DNA of 64,000 nucleotides from positions 1-64,000 of the forward strand of contig NZ_NOYI01000033.1 of assembly GCF_002258785.1 (NCBI RefSeq). The letters run 5' to 3'. The position numbers were made by a program, and so were the translations under genes. The number at the start of each line of letters is the position of its first letter. Within the stretch, counting starts at the first letter, position 1. Shown here one piece after another: positions 25,087 through 34,521 of this stretch. This stretch comes from Rhodococcus sp. 06-235-1A (lineage in GTDB: Bacteria > Actinomycetota > Actinomycetes > Mycobacteriales > Mycobacteriaceae). Under the pieces are notes generated by a model that ran no database searches, was not told the DNA's origin, and saw nothing but the letters and a program-made list of their open reading frames with translations.

Positions 25087-25728
25087 CTAGTTCGAGATGG
25101 CGGGCGCGCGGCCGATGTAGCGGGTGTCGTCGACTTGTGCGGCGGTGAACGCTGCGATGTCGGCGCGGGTGATCGCGAAGCCGAGTTTGTCGGTGCCGAA
25201 GAAGCCCGACCTGACCGTGCCTGTCGCGTCGCCGTTCGTGGGACGAATGAAACGCACTATCGTCCAGTCCAATCCGGAGCTCATGATCGCTGCGGACATG
25301 GCGGTCATCTCGTCGTACGCGCGGCGAATGAACGTGCGTGCGGTGTACGAGACGAACCGAGTCATCATGGTCGGATTCTCGTGTGGGTCGAGCACGGAGG
25401 GGGTGCCGTGCCCGACATATCGGGTGATGCCGTGACGACTCATGGCGGCGAGGATGTGCCGCACTCCTTCCGTCAGAGGCAGTCCGGAGATCTTGCGGTC
25501 CGTCAACGGCCCGAGGGCGCTGACGACAACGTCGGCACCGTGGACGGCGCGGTCGACGGATCCGGAATCGGATAGTTCACCGACCACCAGGCGTACGCGG
25601 TCTGCCCACCGCTGGGGGACTTTGGCGGGGTTGCGGGCATGCGCGGTGACGGTATGGCCGGCCTCCAGCAGGCGGTCCACGGTCAGGGCGCCGATGACGC
25701 CGGTGGCGCCGAAAACAGTGATGTTCAT
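25087..25728 (-). CDS. NAD(P)-binding NmrA-like oxidoreductase
   Basis: 213 residues from ATG 25728; the frame extends upstream without a start signal. Rossmann loop ITVFGATGVIGALTVDRLLEAGHTV, then VVGELSDSGSVDRAVHGADVVVSALGP and DWTIVRFIRPT. This is the atypical SDR group (NmrA/YwnB-like) in which the active-site Tyr-Lys is often missing. Such proteins reduce small substrates or act as redox sensors. Divergent from a TetR gene, which probably represses it. Confidence 0.88.
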   Translation of the reverse strand: MNITVFGATGVIGALTVDRLLEAGHTVTAHARNPAKVPQRWADRVRLVVGELSDSGSVDRAVHGADVVVSALGPLTDRKISGLPLTEGVRHILAAMSRHGITRYVGHGTPSVLDPHENPTMMTRFVSYTARTFIRRAYDEMTAMSAAIMSSGLDWTIVRFIRPTNGDATGTVRSGFFGTDKLGFAITRADIAAFTAAQVDDTRYIGRAPAISN

Positions 25729-25816
25729 GGCAGTCGAATCCTCGGATTTGGGTCGCAAGCGAAAGGTGGCGCGACGTGAAGAGCGCCCACGCCGGGTGTC
25801 TTCCCTTCGGCTCGAT

Positions 25817-25838
25817 AAGTGGAATGTGCGCTCCGCTT
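25817..25838. promoter_or_regulatory. Imperfect palindrome, probable TetR operator
   Basis: AAGTGGA-N8-TCCGCTT (one mismatch in seven) in the gap between the NmrA-like and TetR genes. The element AAGTGGAAT also recurs inverted at 25865-25873 just at the TetR start. Layout fits a TetR dimer controlling both genes. Confidence 0.5.
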
Positions 25839-25871
25839 GATTGAACCACATATCTGGAGGATCTATTCCAC

Positions 25872-26513
25872 TTGGCTGCTAGGGTGGCAGATGTGGCCGA
25901 TGAACAGCGACCGTTGAGGGCCGACGCAGAGCGAAACCGCCAAGCCATCCTCTGTGCGGCGACGACGATTCTGTCGGAGCAGGGCACGGCCACGACCCTC
26001 GAACACATCGCCAACGTCGCCGGGGTCGGAGTGGGGACGATCTACCGTCGGTTCCCGACGATCGACGATCTGGTCGCAGTTGTGTTGGAAGAGAAGATGA
26101 CCCGCTACGCCGACCGTACCGAGGCCGCAGCCGAGCGAGCATCGGTCGAGCCGTGGGAGGCCTTCCGCGACTACGTTCTCTTCTTCTTGTCCGAGCAAGC
26201 TGCCGATCTCGGGTTCAGTGACGTCATCCTCTTCGGTGCGAACGGCGCAGGAACCGCCCTGTTCCGAAGCGAGATCCAACGTGCGTTCGACGCATCGGTG
26301 ACGCTGGTGGATCGTGCGAAAGCGGCCGGTGCGATTCGGGCGGACTTCCACCACAGCGACCTGTTGCTACTCCATCATGCCAACGCCGGTCTCTTGCGTG
26401 GTACCCAGAGTACTGCTCCGACTGCATGGAAACGTTTGGGCGACTACATGCTTCAAGCGTTTCGCATGTCGGACCCAGAACCGCTGACATCGGTGCCCGA
26501 CGCCTGGCAGTGA
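25872..26513 (+). CDS. TetR-family regulator
   Basis: 213 residues if the TTG at 25872 is used (GGAGG eleven bases upstream); a GTG at 25893 is the alternative. HTH: RNRQAILCAATTILSEQGTATTLEHIANVAGVGVGTIYRRFPTIDDLVAVVLEEKM, a standard TetR_N domain. C-terminal domain is SBP_bac/TetR-C-like without clear ligand hints. Probably represses the divergent NmrA-like oxidoreductase and itself. Confidence 0.88.
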   Translation: MAARVADVADEQRPLRADAERNRQAILCAATTILSEQGTATTLEHIANVAGVGVGTIYRRFPTIDDLVAVVLEEKMTRYADRTEAAAERASVEPWEAFRDYVLFFLSEQAADLGFSDVILFGANGAGTALFRSEIQRAFDASVTLVDRAKAAGAIRADFHHSDLLLLHHANAGLLRGTQSTAPTAWKRLGDYMLQAFRMSDPEPLTSVPDAWQ

Positions 26514-26659
26514 CAACCGCGTCCGAAAATGCCCCGGTCCCGACGATCGGGTCGAGCTCATCAGCGAGTGCGTCTTCGACCGACAGATCTGCATCGACTC
26601 CCAGGAGGAACGCCGGACTGTTCGCGAGTCCGCCCTTGGCACCGTAGCGCCAGCAGCGA

Positions 26660-27574
26660 TTACGTCCACGCTAGCTTGGCTCGGTTGTGCCAGTACTCTT
26701 CTGGAGATTCCTCAATGTCATGGCGGCTGGCCGCGGCCAGCTCGCGGCCGATCGAAAGCGCGGCAACATTCTGCTCGAGTTGCGCCGCGTCGGCAGCGCC
26801 GGAGAGCACGACATCGGCCCACGGTTGTGCGAGTGCAATCGCCAGTGCGAGTGCGTCACGACCGACTCCCGCCGAATCCGCGGCCCTGCCGAGTGCTGAA
26901 TCTTCGGCCACGAGTCGGCCATTGGCCATTGCCTCTTTGACGACGACGAACCAGCCGGCGTCGTGTGCACGTTCCAGAGCAGGGCCGGCGGACGGCTCGA
27001 GGGGGTTCCACGTCGATTGCACCGAGCTGAACACGTCGATCTCCAGCGCAGCATGCACCACATCGGCTTGGTGCGGCCCGCTGGTACTGATGCCGATTCG
27101 GGTGCCACTCTCGGCCACGGCGCGCAGGTCGTCGAGCAGTGTCGTGTCGGTGAGAGCAGGACTGTCCGGGGTGACGCTGTGGATCAGGTAGTGATCGGGT
27201 GCGCCGCCGAGGTCGTGCAGGGTCTGGGGCCACTGTTCGGCCAGACGGGCAACCGTATGCTCCTTGACCTCGTGCACTTCGGCCCCTCGCTGGAAATCGG
27301 CGACGTAGGCGTATCCCCATTTGGAGCCGATCACCAGGTTCTCGCGCCGATTCGGGTGTCGAGACAGCCAGCTGCCGAGGAACCGCTCGGCCAACCCGTA
27401 GGAGCGAGCGACGTCGAAGTGTCGAACTCCGCTGTCCCACGCGGCGTCCAGCACTGCGTGGCACAGTTGCTCCAAGGCTGCTGGATCGAATCGCCCGTCC
27501 ACGGCAACAGAGTGCCCGACGGTCAGGTACTCGGGTCGCCCGAGTGCGGCAAGGCCGAGGCCGAGTTGTGTCAT
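26660..27574 (-). CDS. Aldo/keto reductase
   Basis: 304 residues. GVRHFDVARSYGLAERFLGSWL contains the catalytic Asp and Tyr, VIGSKWGY the Lys, and DHYLIHS the His of the AKR tetrad. The C-terminal QPWADVVLSGAADAAQLEQNV is the NADPH-binding part. The family reduces aldehydes and ketones; no context reveals the substrate. It is a monocistronic-looking gene. Right after its stop the minus strand shows a 45-codon protein-like remnant with no start. Confidence 0.9.
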   Translation of the reverse strand: MTQLGLGLAALGRPEYLTVGHSVAVDGRFDPAALEQLCHAVLDAAWDSGVRHFDVARSYGLAERFLGSWLSRHPNRRENLVIGSKWGYAYVADFQRGAEVHEVKEHTVARLAEQWPQTLHDLGGAPDHYLIHSVTPDSPALTDTTLLDDLRAVAESGTRIGISTSGPHQADVVHAALEIDVFSSVQSTWNPLEPSAGPALERAHDAGWFVVVKEAMANGRLVAEDSALGRAADSAGVGRDALALAIALAQPWADVVLSGAADAAQLEQNVAALSIGRELAAASRHDIEESPEEYWHNRAKLAWT

Positions 27575-27712
27575 GTCGTCATTACCTTCGTTGCGTCAGG
27601 GTTGGAATGCGCGAACGCTCCTCGGGTATGCATACCAGCATGGCTGAGGCTCGATGGTGACTGTCGTCGGGTGCTGGTTCAGAAGCGGGCCGTCCTAGGG
27701 CATCATGAGTTG

Positions 27713-28135
27713 ATGAGCGATCTCGAGTACCTTGCCACTTTGCTTGCCGGACTGGATGCTGAGATCGCGCGACTCTCAGCTGCCGAATCGGGGTCTGACG
27801 AGCAGTCGTCTGCCGTCGATGACGCGGCCGCTGCCGTCTTGCGGCTGCGCTCGAAGGTCAAGGCCGGTTACCCGGGCAAGAAGGCCTACTACATCGCAGT
27901 GTCGACCGATCCGAACGGAATCAGAGTCGAAGGGATTGCAGCGTTGCAGGGAAAACGGGCCCACGAATTGGTGCGAGACGGCGGTTGGATGCATGTGGAC
28001 TCCACCACGGTGCTCGATCTGCTCGATGACGATCAGATCAGCCGGTACAGAGCCATCGCGGGACGCGGCGTGGCGCAGACATTTCGCGACTCGCGTGAAT
28101 ATCTTGCTACGGCAACAGGTCTGGCCGAGAAGTAG
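27713..28135 (+). CDS. Small uncharacterised protein
   Basis: 140 residues, ATG overlapping a preceding ATGAG-TTG-ATG cluster; ribosome site weak. N-terminal 35 residues (LEYLATLLAGLDAEIARLSAAESGS) look coiled coil; then LRSKVKAGYPGKKAYYIAVSTDPNGIRVEGIAALQG and RYRAIAGRGVAQTF. No recognised domain, no cysteine pairs, no membrane helix. It is convergent with the esterase gene, with one base between stops. Function unknown. Confidence 0.65.
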   Translation: MSDLEYLATLLAGLDAEIARLSAAESGSDEQSSAVDDAAAAVLRLRSKVKAGYPGKKAYYIAVSTDPNGIRVEGIAALQGKRAHELVRDGGWMHVDSTTVLDLLDDDQISRYRAIAGRGVAQTFRDSREYLATATGLAEK

Positions 28136-28136
28136 A

Positions 28137-29483
28137 TCACGACCGGAGGAGTGGATCGGATTCACCGACCAGCGCGCGCCGCATCCAGCCGTACACCCTC
28201 TCGTCGTTGAGGAGTGTGAAATGGTGCGCGCTGTTGATCGCCAGGCCATCGTCCGGCCGAAGGCCTATGTTGCGCAGCTTGTTTCGTCCTCCGGCGCTGT
28301 CGGTGCGGACGAGGCCGTCGCCCACGAAAATTCCGATCGGGTTGCGCGGGTTTCCGGTGATGACGGCGGACGCGTGATGATGCCGCACCCCGTCCGGGAC
28401 CGAGATGTCCGCGGCCGCTCCGACGTCGAATCCGTCGGCGTAGCTGGCATGTCCGTCTTCTTCGGTGATCGATCCGTGAATCAGGTCGCGGACTCCGGCG
28501 CTTCGACGCGCCAACAGGTGTGCGAACGGCCGGGTCTCCGGTGCGAGTGCCAACGCCGCCGCAGCGACATGCACGCCGCGCGCAAGCGGCGCACCCAGAT
28601 GTGGTGTCCCCAGGGTGAATACGTCCGTCAACAGCTCCACCCATCGGCGGCCGTTCTCCGCAGCGTGGTGTGCGGCGCTGCGTGAGACCAGCCCGCCCAT
28701 GGAGTGCCCGACCAGTGTGATTCGGTGAACCCGTACTGGCCAGGCCGGCACGAGCTGTTCCAGCAGGTCCGACAGGTCGGCACCGTTGGTGGCAATTCGA
28801 CGGCCGGTGTTGTAGCGCAGGAAGATCGAGGTGGTTCCGGCTTCGGCGTCCAATCGCTCCCCGTATGTGGGCCGCCCACCGAGCCGCCATGCCGATTCGG
28901 TCTCGACGAGACCGTGAAGGAAAAACACGAGGTGCGCTCCCGCGTCGGGAAACGCCGTGGCCAGAGCGCGGTACTTCGGAACTACCGGGCGTCCGTCGAC
29001 ACGTATCGACATCGGGTAGGCGAGGACCCGGGCAGTGCGCTCCATATCGTCGCCGATGAGACCGTGCAGGACAGCGATGGTCTGAGCGCCGCCGGTGGTG
29101 TGCGACGGAGACGGTCGGGTGTCGTCCTCGGTTACCTCATCGCCGGTCACTTCGAAACTGCCGGTCAGCGCGCCGACTGCCTTGGCTGCGCCGGTGCAGG
29201 CGGCGGCGATGCCCGCGTAGGTGCCGGCGGCGATCGCGTCGTGCATGAGCTGTGTCGGCAAGGCAGCCGGCCCGACGCCGAGTTTCACGGCGGCAAATGT
29301 GCGTCGTGCAATAGCCGAGTGAACTGAGCGAACACCACCCGCGGCCGACGCCAGCTCGCGAAGCGCGATTTCTGCGAGTTCACCCAACTCCTGTGTGCGC
29401 TGAGTTCTCTTCCCCACTCTTTTCAGAGTACGTATGTCCACTGGATCTGTCAGGGCTGGGATGGCTGCGGTTTCCCACGTCAC
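28137..29483 (-). CDS. Alpha/beta-hydrolase esterase/lipase
   Basis: 448 residues from a GTG that overlaps the oxidoreductase stop (GTGA). The N-terminal 150 residues are helical and Ala-rich without known motif. The catalytic domain has HLVFFLHGLVETESAW (oxyanion HG), the nucleophile elbow LVGHSMGGL, LGTPHLGAPLARG and a late His in INSAHHFTLLND. This is the PGAP1/lipase-like class. Coupling to the stress operon upstream suggests co-expression; physiological substrate unknown. A GTG at 29441 is an alternative start. Confidence 0.82.
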   Translation of the reverse strand: MTWETAAIPALTDPVDIRTLKRVGKRTQRTQELGELAEIALRELASAAGGVRSVHSAIARRTFAAVKLGVGPAALPTQLMHDAIAAGTYAGIAAACTGAAKAVGALTGSFEVTGDEVTEDDTRPSPSHTTGGAQTIAVLHGLIGDDMERTARVLAYPMSIRVDGRPVVPKYRALATAFPDAGAHLVFFLHGLVETESAWRLGGRPTYGERLDAEAGTTSIFLRYNTGRRIATNGADLSDLLEQLVPAWPVRVHRITLVGHSMGGLVSRSAAHHAAENGRRWVELLTDVFTLGTPHLGAPLARGVHVAAAALALAPETRPFAHLLARRSAGVRDLIHGSITEEDGHASYADGFDVGAAADISVPDGVRHHHASAVITGNPRNPIGIFVGDGLVRTDSAGGRNKLRNIGLRPDDGLAINSAHHFTLLNDERVYGWMRRALVGESDPLLRS

Positions 29484-31180
29484 CGTCGCTCGAAATACTC
29501 GTGGACCTGGCGTACCGACATCGCTCCTTCACCGACTGCGGATGCGACTCGCTTCACCGAGCCGCTGCGGACGTCGCCCGCGGCGAACAGGCCGGGTCGG
29601 CTCGTTTCGAGCGTCCCGCACAGCGCTGCTCCGATCTGCAGGGCACCGTCTCCACGAGCGAGAGCCGCGTCCGTACCGGTGACGACGAACCCGTGTTCGT
29701 CGAGTGCGATGGCGTCGGCAAGCCACCCCGTGTAAGGCGTCGCTCCGATGAACACGAACAGGGCGTGCGCCCTGATCGTGTCCTGTTCGCCCGTGCGGTT
29801 GTTCTCGACCACGACTTCGTCAAGGTATTTCTTGCCGCGGACCGCGCGAACCTCGGTATGACGATGCACGGTCACGTGCGGGTGGTGCTCGATCTGGTCG
29901 ACCAGGTAACGGGACATGCTCTTTCCGAGATCGTCATTGCGGATGAGCAAGTGGACGTCCGAAACATGTTCGGCGAGAAACACTGTCGCCTGGCCTGCGG
30001 AGTTACCGCCGCCGACGATGGCCACCGGGTCGGTCCCGCACATGCGGGCTTCCTGATGAGTGGCGGCGTAGTACACACTCGTGCCTTCCAGTTCCGCGAT
30101 ACCGGGAACGGTCAACTTGCGGTAGCGCGCGCCGGTGGCGAGCACGATGGACCGGCCGCGAACCGTGCCGCCGTCAGAGAGCCGGAGCACGTGGTACCCG
30201 GCTTCGGACGTCAATCCGGTCACCTCTGCCGAGACCAGGATGCGGGCACCGAACTTGTCGGCCTGGATCACAGCCCGCTCGGCCAATTCGGATCCGGAGA
30301 TTCCGGCCGGGAATCCCAGATAGTTCTCGATTCGGGAGGAGGTGCTGGCCTGTCCCCCTGCGGCGATCGTCTCCAGTGTCACCGTGTTCAACCCGTCCGA
30401 CGCTCCGTATACGGATGCGGCCAGTCCGGCCGGTCCTGCACCCACGACGACGAGATCGAACACGTCCTGGGCCGCGTTCGGCACGGAGAGTCCGACGATG
30501 CGTGCGAGCTCTGTGTTCGTCGGATTGCGCAGTACCTTCTCGCCGTGCCAGATGACGACGGGAACGTCCTCGGGGGCGATGTCCAGGCTGCGCAACAGCC
30601 GCTCCGCCCGCTCGTCCCGCTCCAGATCGATCCATTTGTGAGGCAATCGATTTCGCATTGCGAATTCTCGAAGCCGCAACGTGTCCGGTGAATAGCAGGA
30701 CCCGATGATCCGGAACCCCGAGCCGAGCCCGATCAGCAGGTGTCGACGCAGCAGGTAAGCCCGCAGGATCAGATCGCTCAGCACTGGATCGTGGGCAACC
30801 AGTTCGCGCACCCGCTCGGCGGGAGTGACGAGCAGCTCGCCGTATTCGATCGCTTCGGCGGTGTAGAACGCCACCTGACCTTCGAGCAGTCCGAGCTCAC
30901 CCAAGAAGCGGCCGGGTCCGTGCACGCGAAGTATCCGACGTTCACCGTCCCGGTCACCCTCGTCGAGAACGGCGACCTTGCCGGACAGAACGACGAAGAA
31001 GTCGTTGCTGGGCGCACCCTCGCGTATCAGCACTTCTCCGGTACGAACCGATCGACGTGTGCCACCGACCTCGAGCACTGCGACCTGATCGGCCGTCAGC
31101 CGCGGGAACGCGCCGTGCTCGTCCGTGGTCTCGTCGACGGCCGCTGGGCCGGCGTCCTCAGACGAAATTTCGGTCGACAT
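29480..31180 (-). CDS. Cyclic-nucleotide-binding/thioredoxin-reductase-like FAD oxidoreductase
   Basis: 566 residues from ATG 31180 (GGAGGTGG upstream). Domains: cNMP-binding fold about 30-150 (VLIREGAPSNDFFVVLSGKVAVLD, GRFLGELGLLEGQ), a short glutaredoxin-like region about 165-240 (GSCYSPDTLRLREFAMRNRLPHKWID), then a two-domain pyridine-nucleotide oxidoreductase (VVVGAGPAGLAASVYG; VAIVGGGNSAGQATVFLAEH; GLFAAGDVRSG). The redox-active CxxC of true thioredoxin reductases is missing: the position reads ATHQEARMCGTDP. So it is unlikely to reduce thioredoxin by the usual disulfide route. It overlaps the zinc-finger gene by 23 bases and the esterase by four, in an operon with a thioredoxin and chaperones. 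Confidence 0.88.
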   Translation of the reverse strand: MSTEISSEDAGPAAVDETTDEHGAFPRLTADQVAVLEVGGTRRSVRTGEVLIREGAPSNDFFVVLSGKVAVLDEGDRDGERRILRVHGPGRFLGELGLLEGQVAFYTAEAIEYGELLVTPAERVRELVAHDPVLSDLILRAYLLRRHLLIGLGSGFRIIGSCYSPDTLRLREFAMRNRLPHKWIDLERDERAERLLRSLDIAPEDVPVVIWHGEKVLRNPTNTELARIVGLSVPNAAQDVFDLVVVGAGPAGLAASVYGASDGLNTVTLETIAAGGQASTSSRIENYLGFPAGISGSELAERAVIQADKFGARILVSAEVTGLTSEAGYHVLRLSDGGTVRGRSIVLATGARYRKLTVPGIAELEGTSVYYAATHQEARMCGTDPVAIVGGGNSAGQATVFLAEHVSDVHLLIRNDDLGKSMSRYLVDQIEHHPHVTVHRHTEVRAVRGKKYLDEVVVENNRTGEQDTIRAHALFVFIGATPYTGWLADAIALDEHGFVVTGTDAALARGDGALQIGAALCGTLETSRPGLFAAGDVRSGSVKRVASAVGEGAMSVRQVHEYFERR

Positions 31181-31424
31181 AACACCACCTCCAATCTTCT
31201 CCGGGTTCCATCGACCGAACGATCGGATGGCCGACGACATGTGCGTGCGCGCTCGCGTGTTGTTCCGGCGAGGAGTCGCAACACCCGACGTGTCCGCACG
31301 TCAGGCACAGCCTCAGGTGCACCCACGGGGTGCCGAGACGGAGGCATTCTTCGCAGCCCTGCGGAGTTCTGGGCACCACGGACCGGATCGCATTCACGTG
31401 CGGGTCCACATGCACGAACGTCAT
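31158..31424 (-). CDS. Small UBP-type zinc-finger protein
   Basis: 88 residues, essentially one ZnF-UBP domain: GCEECLRLGTPWVHLRLCLTCGHVGCCDSSPEQHASAHAHVVGHPIVRSMEPGEDWRWCYVD, with all zinc Cys/His ligands. In eukaryotes this fold binds the free C-terminus of ubiquitin; in actinobacteria it is frequent as a short stand-alone protein next to the cNMP/TrxR-like oxidoreductase, with no known role. ATG overlaps the thioredoxin stop by four bases. Confidence 0.9.
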   Translation of the reverse strand: MTFVHVDPHVNAIRSVVPRTPQGCEECLRLGTPWVHLRLCLTCGHVGCCDSSPEQHASAHAHVVGHPIVRSMEPGEDWRWCYVDRNFV

Positions 31425-31873
31425 GATGTCACCTCCTTGCCTTCATTCTTCGAGAGCGCTCGATCGAGCCATTCGCGTAGCTGGGGTACCGGGGCTGCAC
31501 CGGCCTGCCGAGCGAGGACTTCGCCCCGATCCATCACCAGCAGGGTCGGCACGGCGCGGACGGTGAACCGTTCGGACGTCAGGGGCGCGGCATCCACGTC
31601 GACCTTGACCAGCTTGATCCGCCCTGCTCGTTCTCCGGCGAGCTGTTCGAGCGCCGGGCTGACCATGCGGCACGGTCCGCACCAGGTCGCCCACAGATCG
31701 ACGAGTACGGGTACCGACGATTGTTCGGCGACCGCTGCGAAGTCCTCGTCTCGTGCTGCGGCGATCCACGGCAGCGGCTCGTGGCAGTTCCCGCACCGGG
31801 GTGTCCCGTCCGCTGCGGCAGGCACCCTGTTGATCTTGCCGCAGTGCGCGTATTTCACCTTCTCCGGTTCCAT
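31421..31873 (-). CDS. Thioredoxin-2-like protein with altered zinc head
   Basis: 150 residues. Active site WATWCGPCRM and cis-Pro loop RAVPTLLVM mark a thioredoxin. The N-terminal extension resembles the zinc-binding head of thioredoxin 2 (normally two CxxC) but reads KYAHCGKINRVP...PRCGNCHEPLPW, so the first of the four cysteines is Tyr. Zinc binding may be weakened or use another ligand. The protein should reduce disulfides in stress-damaged proteins. Start ATG with GGAGATG; 14 bp after clpB. Confidence 0.92.
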   Translation of the reverse strand: MEPEKVKYAHCGKINRVPAAADGTPRCGNCHEPLPWIAAARDEDFAAVAEQSSVPVLVDLWATWCGPCRMVSPALEQLAGERAGRIKLVKVDVDAAPLTSERFTVRAVPTLLVMDRGEVLARQAGAAPVPQLREWLDRALSKNEGKEVTS

Positions 31874-31887
31874 GGAGACATCTCCTC

Positions 31888-34521
31888 TCAGGCCGCCGCG
31901 ACGGCGGGTTCCGCATACGCGACGACGAGTTCTCCGTCGACCACCGTGACGGCGATGGTGCCGCCGGGTTCGACGTCTCCTCGCAGTAGCGCGCGACCGA
32001 TCTTGGTCTCGACCTCGTGGGCGATGTATCGACGCAGTGGCCGTGCACCGTAGACCGGGTCGAATCCGCGTTGGGCGACGAGCCTGCGCGCGTCCGGGGT
32101 GATGTCCAGGTCGATCCTGCGCTCCGACAACCGGTTCCGAAGATCGGCGAGCTGCAACCCGACGATGTGCTCGATCTGGGGCAGGGTGAGTGGGGTGAAC
32201 AGCACGATGTCGTCGACCCGATTGAGGAACTCGGGACGGAAATGCCCACGCAGTTCCGCGAGAACCCGCTCGCGGGCGTTCGGCTCGATCTCGCCGTCGG
32301 GTGTGACTCCTTCGAGGAGATGCGGGGAGCCGATGTTGGAGGTCATGATTATCACCGTGTTCCTGAAATCGACCTGCCTACCTTGTGAATCGGTGATCCG
32401 GCCGTCGTCGAGCACCTGGAGCAGGGTATTGAAGACATCTGCGTGCGCCTTCTCGATCTCGTCGAAAAGCACTACGGAGTAGGGCTTTCGGCGCACCGCC
32501 TCGGTGAGCTGCCCGCCCTCGTCGTACCCCACGTATCCGGGAGGTGCCCCGATGAGCCTGCTCACCGTGTGCCGTTCCTGGTACTCGCTCATGTCCAGGC
32601 GCACCATGTTGTCTTCGCTGTCGAAGAGAGCACCGGCCAGTGTTTTCGCGAGCTCGGTCTTTCCCACGCCCGTCGGACCCAGAAAGATGAACGACCCGAT
32701 CGGCCGGCGTGGATCACGGATGCCGGACCTCGCCCGGATCACCGCGTCCGCGACCAGCTGCACCGCCTCGTCCTGGCCGACGACCCTCTCGTGCAGAATC
32801 TCGTCGAGCTGCAGCAACTTCTGCCGCTCGCCTTCCTGCAGCCGAGCGACCGGAATCGAAGTCCACGCAGCCACGATTTCGGCGATCTCGTCCTCGGTGA
32901 CCACTTCGCGCAACAACGGGCTCCGGCCTTGTCTGGTGACCAGTTGCTCCTCTGCCGACTCGAGCCTGCGTTCGAGCTCGACGATCTCGCCGTAGCGCAA
33001 CTCGGCGGCCCGATTGAGGTCGTAGGCGCGCTCCGCCTCCTCGGCCTCGTGGCGCAGGCGCTCGAGCTCGCTCCGTAGCTCTTGCACCCGGCGGATCGCC
33101 TGTCGTTCCGCCTCCCACTGAGCGTGCCGGGCATCGGCCTCGGCCCGCAGGTCGGCCAGCTCCTTGCGCAGCTCGTCGAGACGTGCCTTGCTCGCCCCGT
33201 CGGTCTCTTTGGACAGCGCGGCATCTTCGATCTCGAGCCGGGTCACCTTCCGGGTGAGTTCGTCGAGTTCGGCCGGCATCGAATCGATTTCGGTGCGCAA
33301 CCGGGCGCACGCCTCGTCGACCAGATCGATGGCCTTGTCCGGGAGAAAGCGGTCGGTGATGTAGCGGTGCGAGAGGGTGACGGCAGCGACGAGAGCGCCG
33401 TCCTGAATCTTCACGCCGTGGAACACCTCGAGGCGTTCGCGGAGTCCGCGCAGGATCGAGATGGCGTCCTCGGCGCTCGGCTCGTCGACGAGGACGGTCT
33501 GGAACCGTCGCTCCAGTGCCGCATCGGATTCGATGTGCTTGCGATACTCGTCGAGCGTGGTGGCACCGATCATGTGCAGCTCGCCTCGGGCGAGCATCGG
33601 CTTGAGCATGTTGCCGGCGTCGAGAGACCCCTCACCGCCCACTGATCCCGCACCGACCACGGTATGCAACTCGTCGACGAACAACAGAATCCGCCCGTCG
33701 GCTGCCTTCACCTCGGCCAGCACCGCCTGCAGACGCTCCTCGAATTCCCCGCGGTACTTCGCGCCGGCCACCAGGGAACCCATGTCGAGTGAGAAGATCG
33801 TTCTGTCGCGCAGGCCTTCCGGAACGTCGCCGCGGACGATCCGCTGGGCAAGGCCCTCGACGATCGCGGTCTTCCCGACGCCGGGGTCGCCGATCAGAAC
33901 CGAATTGTTCTTGGTCTTGCGGCTCAGGATCTGCGTGACCCTGCGGATTTCGGCGTCTCGTCCGATCACCGGATCGAGTTTGCCCGCCCGCCCCTCGGCG
34001 ACCAGGTCGCGTCCGTACTTCTCCAGCGCGTCGTACGCACCTTCCGGGCTGGCCGAGGTGACGCGTTGATTGCCGCGCACCTTCGTCAGCGCTGTGAGGA
34101 AGGAGTCCCTGGTGATTCCATGACGGGCGAGTACTTGCCCTGCCGCAGTGGCCGAACCCTCTTCGGCGAGGCCCATCAGGAGATGCTCCACTGACACGTA
34201 GGAATCTTTGAGCCGCTTCGCCTCTCGCTCGGCGGCGTCGAGGAGCACGGACAAGCGTCGGGTGATCGTCACCTGACCGGTCCCGGCACCGGGGCCGCTG
34301 ACCTTGGGCCTTCGCGAGAGTTCACGTTCCAGATCGGATTGCAGAGCATCGACCTCGGCACCGGCCTGCTCGAGCAATCGGGGCACCAACCCATCCTGCT
34401 GACCGACCAAGGCGAGCAGTAGGTGCTCTCCGTCGACCTCGGTGTGACCCATTCTGGTCGCAAGGCTCTGGGCCTCCTGCAGTGCTTCGCGCGACTTCTC
34501 GGTCAGGTTGCCGATGTCCAT
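31888..34521 (-). CDS. clpB: ClpB-type disaggregase
   Basis: 877 residues, full length. Repeat N-domain (about 1-150), first AAA+ module with Walker A GDPGVGKT and Walker B LLFVDELH, a long coiled-coil middle domain (about 410-530, rich in ELRxELxxL), second AAA+ module with [14 protein letters not shown] and [11 protein letters not shown], and the pore loop [13 protein letters not shown]. It extracts polypeptides from aggregates together with DnaK, whose gene starts the operon. ATG with GAAGGAGG; it overlaps cbpM by 19 bases. A second, housekeeping clpB is expected elsewhere. Confidence 0.97.
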   Translation of the reverse strand: MDIGNLTEKSREALQEAQSLATRMGHTEVDGEHLLLALVGQQDGLVPRLLEQAGAEVDALQSDLERELSRRPKVSGPGAGTGQVTITRRLSVLLDAAEREAKRLKDSYVSVEHLLMGLAEEGSATAAGQVLARHGITRDSFLTALTKVRGNQRVTSASPEGAYDALEKYGRDLVAEGRAGKLDPVIGRDAEIRRVTQILSRKTKNNSVLIGDPGVGKTAIVEGLAQRIVRGDVPEGLRDRTIFSLDMGSLVAGAKYRGEFEERLQAVLAEVKAADGRILLFVDELHTVVGAGSVGGEGSLDAGNMLKPMLARGELHMIGATTLDEYRKHIESDAALERRFQTVLVDEPSAEDAISILRGLRERLEVFHGVKIQDGALVAAVTLSHRYITDRFLPDKAIDLVDEACARLRTEIDSMPAELDELTRKVTRLEIEDAALSKETDGASKARLDELRKELADLRAEADARHAQWEAERQAIRRVQELRSELERLRHEAEEAERAYDLNRAAELRYGEIVELERRLESAEEQLVTRQGRSPLLREVVTEDEIAEIVAAWTSIPVARLQEGERQKLLQLDEILHERVVGQDEAVQLVADAVIRARSGIRDPRRPIGSFIFLGPTGVGKTELAKTLAGALFDSEDNMVRLDMSEYQERHTVSRLIGAPPGYVGYDEGGQLTEAVRRKPYSVVLFDEIEKAHADVFNTLLQVLDDGRITDSQGRQVDFRNTVIIMTSNIGSPHLLEGVTPDGEIEPNARERVLAELRGHFRPEFLNRVDDIVLFTPLTLPQIEHIVGLQLADLRNRLSERRIDLDITPDARRLVAQRGFDPVYGARPLRRYIAHEVETKIGRALLRGDVEPGGTIAVTVVDGELVVAYAEPAVAAA

